From NCBI GenBank assembly GCA_012729055.1, contig JAAYDW010000044.1, forward strand, positions 1-36,102: DNA of 36,102 nt. Direction: 5' to 3'. Below are positions 32,700 through 36,102 of this stretch, one piece after another (within the stretch, counting starts at the first letter, position 1; every line of letters begins with the position of its first letter). This stretch comes from Deltaproteobacteria bacterium (GTDB lineage: Bacteria; Desulfobacterota; Syntrophia; Syntrophales; Smithellaceae). The translations under genes were made by a program, and so were the position numbers. The notes below the pieces were generated by a model. It did not search any database and was not told the origin of the DNA. It saw only the letters and a list, made by a program, of their open reading frames with translations.

Positions 32700-34316
32700 T
32701 TATTCCGGCAGCGTAAAGTGAAAGGCGGCGCCTTTCCCGGGTTCTCCTTCCGCCCACACTCGGCCGCCGTGCAGGGCGACAATCCGGCGGACCGTGGCCA
32801 GACCGATTCCCGTGCCGGGAAATTCTTCCGGGCTGTGCAGGCGCTGAAAGGCGCTGAAAAGTTTCCCGACCTGGGCCATGTCAAATCCTACGCCGTTGTC
32901 CCGGACGCTGTAGACAGGACGGCCGTCCTCGACAGTCATCCCGAATTCAATCCGGGGATAGTCGGTCCGGCCGGTGAACTTCCAGGCATTTTCGAGCAGG
33001 TTGGCAAGAGCGATCCGCAGCAGATTGGCGTCTCCCCATACCGTGATGCCGTCCTCGATCACCAGCGTAACGCCCGGCCGGGGATTGTTCTGCCGGCACG
33101 AATCCGCCGCGCCGCGGGCCAGGGCGCTGAGATCGATTTTTTCCCGCTTTAATTCCAGCCGCGTCACCCGCGACAGCTTCAACAGATCCTCGATCAACTG
33201 CCCCATCCGCTGAGCGGCGCGGCGCACCCGGGCGAGGTAATCCTTCGCCTGATCGTCCAGCTTATCTCCATAGTCTTCCAGCAGCGTTTCGCTGAAGCCG
33301 TCGATGCTTCTGAGCGGCGCCCGCAGGTCGTGGGAAACGGAATAGCTGAAGGACTTCAACTCCTCGTTGGACGCCTCGAGCTGCATCGTCCGCTCTTTCA
33401 CCCGCCGCTCGAGCTCTTCATTGAGACGGCGGATTTCATCTTCCGCTCTTTTGCGCTCGGTGATGTCGCGGGCAATGGAAATGATGCCGATAATCGCCGC
33501 GTCCCGCATGACAGGCGAGCAGCCGACTTCGCCGTAGCGGACGCTCCCGTCGATTGCGATAAACGTATAAACCGCCATGGGAACGGACCGGCCCGCAAGA
33601 ACGGCCGACATGTCGGCGGCGGCGCGCGTAAACGATTCCGGCGTCATGATCCGCCGGAGGTCGTCAACCGGCCGGTTCAGAAAAGCCTCCGGCCGGTAGC
33701 CCAGAATTTTTGCGATGCTCGGAGACAGGCTCACAATGCGGAGATTCGCGTCAACGATAAAGACGACATCCGTGATATTTTCAAAGCTCAGGCGATATTT
33801 TTCCTCCAGCGCCCCCAGGTCCCGATTGGAGGCGTCCATATCCGCCATTTTTTTTTCCAGCTTGGCGGAAAGAATTTCATTGTGTCGCCGGAAAAATTCC
33901 ATTTTTTCATCCGGCCGGCCCTGCGGCGCGGCGCGGAAATTTTTCTTTTCTTCAAGCAGGTCCGCGAGGATTTTTACCAACGCCTGCGGTTGCAGCGGCT
34001 TAATCAGGAACCGGTCCGCCCCCAGATCCAGGGCAAAACGTTCCTCCCTCGGCTCTGTGTACGTGGCCGTGTAAAAAACAAAGGGAATGTCTTTGAGGCG
34101 CGCATCCGCTTTGCATTCCCGGCACAATGTGTAACCGTCCATGACCGGCATCAGAATATCCGCCACAATCAGATCGGGATTTTCCGCGCGCGCCTTCTCG
34201 AGCGCGATTTTGCCGTTTTCCGCCTCAAGCGCCTCCCAGCCCCGGGCTTCCATCATTTTTTTCAGCAAATACAAATTGGCGCTGTCGTCGTCAACGATCA
34301 AAACCTTTGTTTTCAT
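32700..34316 (-). CDS. Receiver-PAS-histidine kinase hybrid
   Basis: A 538-residue soluble signalling protein. Residues 1-122 are a receiver (phospho-acceptor D53 in IVADILMPVMDG, Lys in LIKPLQP). A helical linker follows to about 175, a PAS domain spans about 175-290 (FENITDVVFIVD, then DITERKRAEDE), and a coiled coil leads to the HisKA/HATPase kinase with H329 (SYSVSHDLRAPLRS) and the ATP site (NLLENAWKF, DNGVGFD, GTGIGLATV). The kinase resembles the phytochrome/Cph1-type HWE-like SHDLRAPL group. The receiver at the N-terminus suggests that another kinase controls it. A strong ribosome site GGAGGAAACA precedes the ATG. It is last in a leftward rmuC-receiver-kinase string. Confidence 0.9.
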   Translation of the reverse strand: MKTKVLIVDDDSANLYLLKKMMEARGWEALEAENGKIALEKARAENPDLIVADILMPVMDGYTLCRECKADARLKDIPFVFYTATYTEPREERFALDLGADRFLIKPLQPQALVKILADLLEEKKNFRAAPQGRPDEKMEFFRRHNEILSAKLEKKMADMDASNRDLGALEEKYRLSFENITDVVFIVDANLRIVSLSPSIAKILGYRPEAFLNRPVDDLRRIMTPESFTRAAADMSAVLAGRSVPMAVYTFIAIDGSVRYGEVGCSPVMRDAAIIGIISIARDITERKRAEDEIRRLNEELERRVKERTMQLEASNEELKSFSYSVSHDLRAPLRSIDGFSETLLEDYGDKLDDQAKDYLARVRRAAQRMGQLIEDLLKLSRVTRLELKREKIDLSALARGAADSCRQNNPRPGVTLVIEDGITVWGDANLLRIALANLLENAWKFTGRTDYPRIEFGMTVEDGRPVYSVRDNGVGFDMAQVGKLFSAFQRLHSPEEFPGTGIGLATVRRIVALHGGRVWAEGEPGKGAAFHFTLPE

Positions 34317-34420
34317 TGTTTCCTCCCGCTTTTCTGCCTGTGGAAACGCTCATCGGACAAAACCGGCATGACAGGCCCTAAACAAAAAAACCTTTGCGCT
34401 CAATTCGGCCGGCGATGATT

Positions 34421-34828
34421 TCAGGGGCGGGACAGGCCGAAACGGCGGGCGATATCCTCGCAGATTTGCCGGTAAAAGTTTTTTGCGTCAATGCTTTTCT
34501 CGAAGAAAGCACACCGCTTGCTCCGCTCGCCGGTAAGGATTTCCTCGCGGCTGTACCCGCTGATAATCAGGCAGGGAACATTTTTCAAATCGGGATGTTC
34601 GTCGTCGATTTTTTGAATAAGCTCGGCGCCGTTCATTCCGGGGAGCGAATAATCCAGAATCATCAGGTCCGGTTTCAGGCCGCCGGCAATCAGGTCGAGC
34701 GCCTCACGCGCCTCACGCGCCTCGACAAATTCGAATTCGGACTTCTTAAGCAGTCGCCGGATATGCAGGATGGAAAGGACGCGGAAATCTTCTTCATCAT
34801 CGACGAAGAGTACGACGATTTTATCCAT
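34421..34828 (-). CDS. Single-domain response regulator
   Basis: A 135-residue receiver with D10-D11 acidic residues, phospho-acceptor D59 (LMILDYSLPGMNG), Ser in LIISGYS and Lys in FFEKSID. There is no output domain. The ATG lies inside the rmuC tail with an 8-base overlap (34821-34828) and AAGGAG upstream, so it is translationally coupled to rmuC. It precedes the hybrid kinase gene by 104 bp, making the two likely partners. Confidence 0.88.
   Translation of the reverse strand: MDKIVVLFVDDEEDFRVLSILHIRRLLKKSEFEFVEAREAREALDLIAGGLKPDLMILDYSLPGMNGAELIQKIDDEHPDLKNVPCLIISGYSREEILTGERSKRCAFFEKSIDAKNFYRQICEDIARRFGLSRP
34699..34723. repeat. 9-bp tandem repeat inside the receiver gene
   Basis: The unit GCGCCTCAC occurs twice in full (34699-34707, 34708-34716) and then as GCGCCTC (34717-34723). 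Read on the minus strand it encodes the repeated AREAREA segment (residues 36-42). Because it is a multiple of three it keeps frame. Confidence 0.85.
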
Positions 34829-36102
34829 GGCCTTCTCCTTCGGAATCAGCCGTCTGAGCGGAAACCGGCGGTATTTCCATGGACGGCGCCTCCGTCTCCC
34901 CGGCGGAAATTGCCGCGGCGGCGTCGGGAAGCGCTTCCACCGACCGCAATTTCCCGGCCAGGGTTCGCGTCTTTTTCTGCGCCTCTTCCACGAAGCTCGC
35001 GGCCGAATCCAGTTTTCTGCGCACCGTATCGAGCGTATCACCGAAGCGGCTAAACGCCGTTTTCACCTCGCCCAGGACTTTCCACACTTCGCCGGAGCGT
35101 TTCTGGATGGCCAGCGCGCGGAAACCCATCTGCAGACTGTTGAGAAAGGCGGCAAAGGTCGAGGGACCGGATATGACAATGCGGTAATCGCGCTGCAGAA
35201 CAGCCACCAGCGTCGACCGGCGGATCACTTCGGCGTAGAGGCCCTCCGACGGCAGAAACATGATGCCGAAATCCGTGGTCTTCGGCGGCGCCAGATATTT
35301 CTGCGAGATGTCCTTCGCGGCCTTCTTGATGCTCGCCTCCAGCTGCCGGACCGCGTCTTCCGCAGCCGGAGCATCGCCGCGGTCCTGCGCATCCGTAAGT
35401 CTGGCGTAGTCCTCCACCGGAAATTTCGCATCGACCGGAATCAGCACGGCATCGGACGGGAACTCGCCCTGACCGGGCAGCCGGATGGCAAACTCGACGA
35501 AATCTCCTCCCTCCTCCCGGATCCGAACGTTTTTCAGGTATTGTTCCGGTGAGAGAATTTCCTCAAGCAGCGCGCCCAGCTGCACTTCCCCCCAGGTGCC
35601 GCGGGATTTGACGTTGGTGAGCACCTTTTTCAGATCGCCCACGCCGGCGGCCAGCGAGCGCATATCGCCCAGGCCCTGGTGAACCTGTTCGAGCCTTTCG
35701 GAAACCTGCCGAAACGATTCTCCCAGGCGCGCTTCGAGCGTCCCTTGCAGCTTTTCATCGACAGTCTGCCGCATGCGGTCAAGCTGGCGGGCGTTGTCTT
35801 CCTGAATCTGCTTGAGTTTATCGTCAATGATCCCGCGGATGTCCTCCATCTTCTTTTCATTGGCCGCCGTCAAGAGCCCCAACTGCCGGGAAAAGCTTTC
35901 CAGCTGATCGTTCTGGTTTCCGGCAATATCGGCCATGCGCGCCTGGACGCAATCGCTGAAGGAGGAAAGCGATCCCGCCAGTTCCGTTCTTTCCTCTTGG
36001 GACGACGTCCGCGCTTCCGCGCGCGAGCGGGCGATCTCATCGCGCAGCGAACGGTCGGTCCGCTCCTGAGCGTCCAAAAGCGCTTCGAGCTTCGTCGCCA
36101 GC
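34821..36102 (-). CDS. rmuC: DNA recombination protein RmuC (partial)
   Basis: The frame stays open to the window edge, so the N-terminus is missing; a TTG at 36077 is not a credible start. The first 140 visible residues are heptad-rich coiled coil. The RmuC core follows, with LTNVKSRGTWGEVQLGALLEEIL, the PVDAKFPVEDYARL segment and GIMFLPSEGLYAEV. The core is related to PD-(D/E)XK nucleases, and RmuC in E. coli limits rearrangements at inverted repeats. The C-terminal 60 residues are coiled coil, then a low-complexity tail. Its stop overlaps the receiver start. Confidence 0.93.
   Translation of the reverse strand, partial: LATKLEALLDAQERTDRSLRDEIARSRAEARTSSQEERTELAGSLSSFSDCVQARMADIAGNQNDQLESFSRQLGLLTAANEKKMEDIRGIIDDKLKQIQEDNARQLDRMRQTVDEKLQGTLEARLGESFRQVSERLEQVHQGLGDMRSLAAGVGDLKKVLTNVKSRGTWGEVQLGALLEEILSPEQYLKNVRIREEGGDFVEFAIRLPGQGEFPSDAVLIPVDAKFPVEDYARLTDAQDRGDAPAAEDAVRQLEASIKKAAKDISQKYLAPPKTTDFGIMFLPSEGLYAEVIRRSTLVAVLQRDYRIVISGPSTFAAFLNSLQMGFRALAIQKRSGEVWKVLGEVKTAFSRFGDTLDTVRRKLDSAASFVEEAQKKTRTLAGKLRSVEALPDAAAAISAGETEAPSMEIPPVSAQTADSEGEGHG

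Noticed and set aside
31214-32884. 556-codon minus-strand frame opposite the alpha-oxoamine synthase
   Set aside because: It overlaps parts of three well-supported genes and its translation lacks any domain; a frame-shadow effect.
1-36102. CRISPR arrays, insertion sequences, prophage or integrative elements
   Set aside because: I found no regularly spaced repeats, transposase or integrase motifs, or terminal inverted repeats. Gene content is chromosomal throughout.

Overview
The window reads as a chromosomal segment of an anaerobic, Gram-negative bacterium, most likely a deltaproteobacterium of the Syntrophus/Smithella type (Desulfobacterota). I infer this from the high G+C, the outer-membrane genes (LolA-like protein, beta-barrel), RpoN-dependent two-component regulation, oxygen-sensitive Fe-S enzymes (4-hydroxybutyryl-CoA dehydratase, HacA-type LeuC, a biotin synthase whose cysteine pattern fits anaerobes) and several CoA-ester enzymes. 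No database search was possible, so the taxon is an inference. I see no transposon, prophage, CRISPR array or rRNA.

Layout. 1-1.8 kb: serS followed directly by two tRNA-Ser genes (UGA and GCU anticodons). 1.9-5.6 kb: a ZraPSR-like envelope-stress unit. A sensor kinase and a sigma54 activator run leftward, and a periplasmic ZraP/Spy-like protein runs rightward behind a consensus RpoN promoter. 5.7-11.6 kb: the leucine operon leuA-leuC-leuD-leuB. Ahead of it lie a previously unlisted 39-codon leader peptide packed with leucine codons, a strong terminator and a matching antiterminator, which together form an attenuator. A receiver-only regulator and a stand-alone MetH-activation-type protein follow leuB.

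11.6-14.6 kb (leftward): an AMP-forming acyl-CoA ligase and a membrane protein fused to an HD domain. 14.7-17.3 kb: a DUF368 transporter, a DUF523-DUF1722 protein and an MshEN-like repeat protein. 17.5-21.2 kb (leftward): an operon for 4-hydroxybutyryl-CoA dehydratase, a thiolase and a short-chain dehydrogenase, probably for CoA-thioester (C4 acid) metabolism. 21.7-25.1 kb: HtpX protease, an EamA-type transporter and an M23 endopeptidase.

25.1-27.8 kb: an Rnk-like protein, bioB and a CAT/E2-fold acyltransferase-like protein. 27.9-32.7 kb: an extended-SDR protein, then a three-gene rightward operon (LolA-like periplasmic protein, outer-membrane barrel, serine-palmitoyltransferase-like alpha-oxoamine synthase) that looks like a lipid-making and lipid-export unit. 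32.7-36.1 kb (leftward): rmuC (cut by the window end), a receiver protein and a receiver-PAS-histidine-kinase hybrid.

The strongest unusual signals are the leucine attenuator, the lipid-like operon at 29-32.6 kb, the all-cysteine biotin synthase and the sigma54 ZraPSR circuit.
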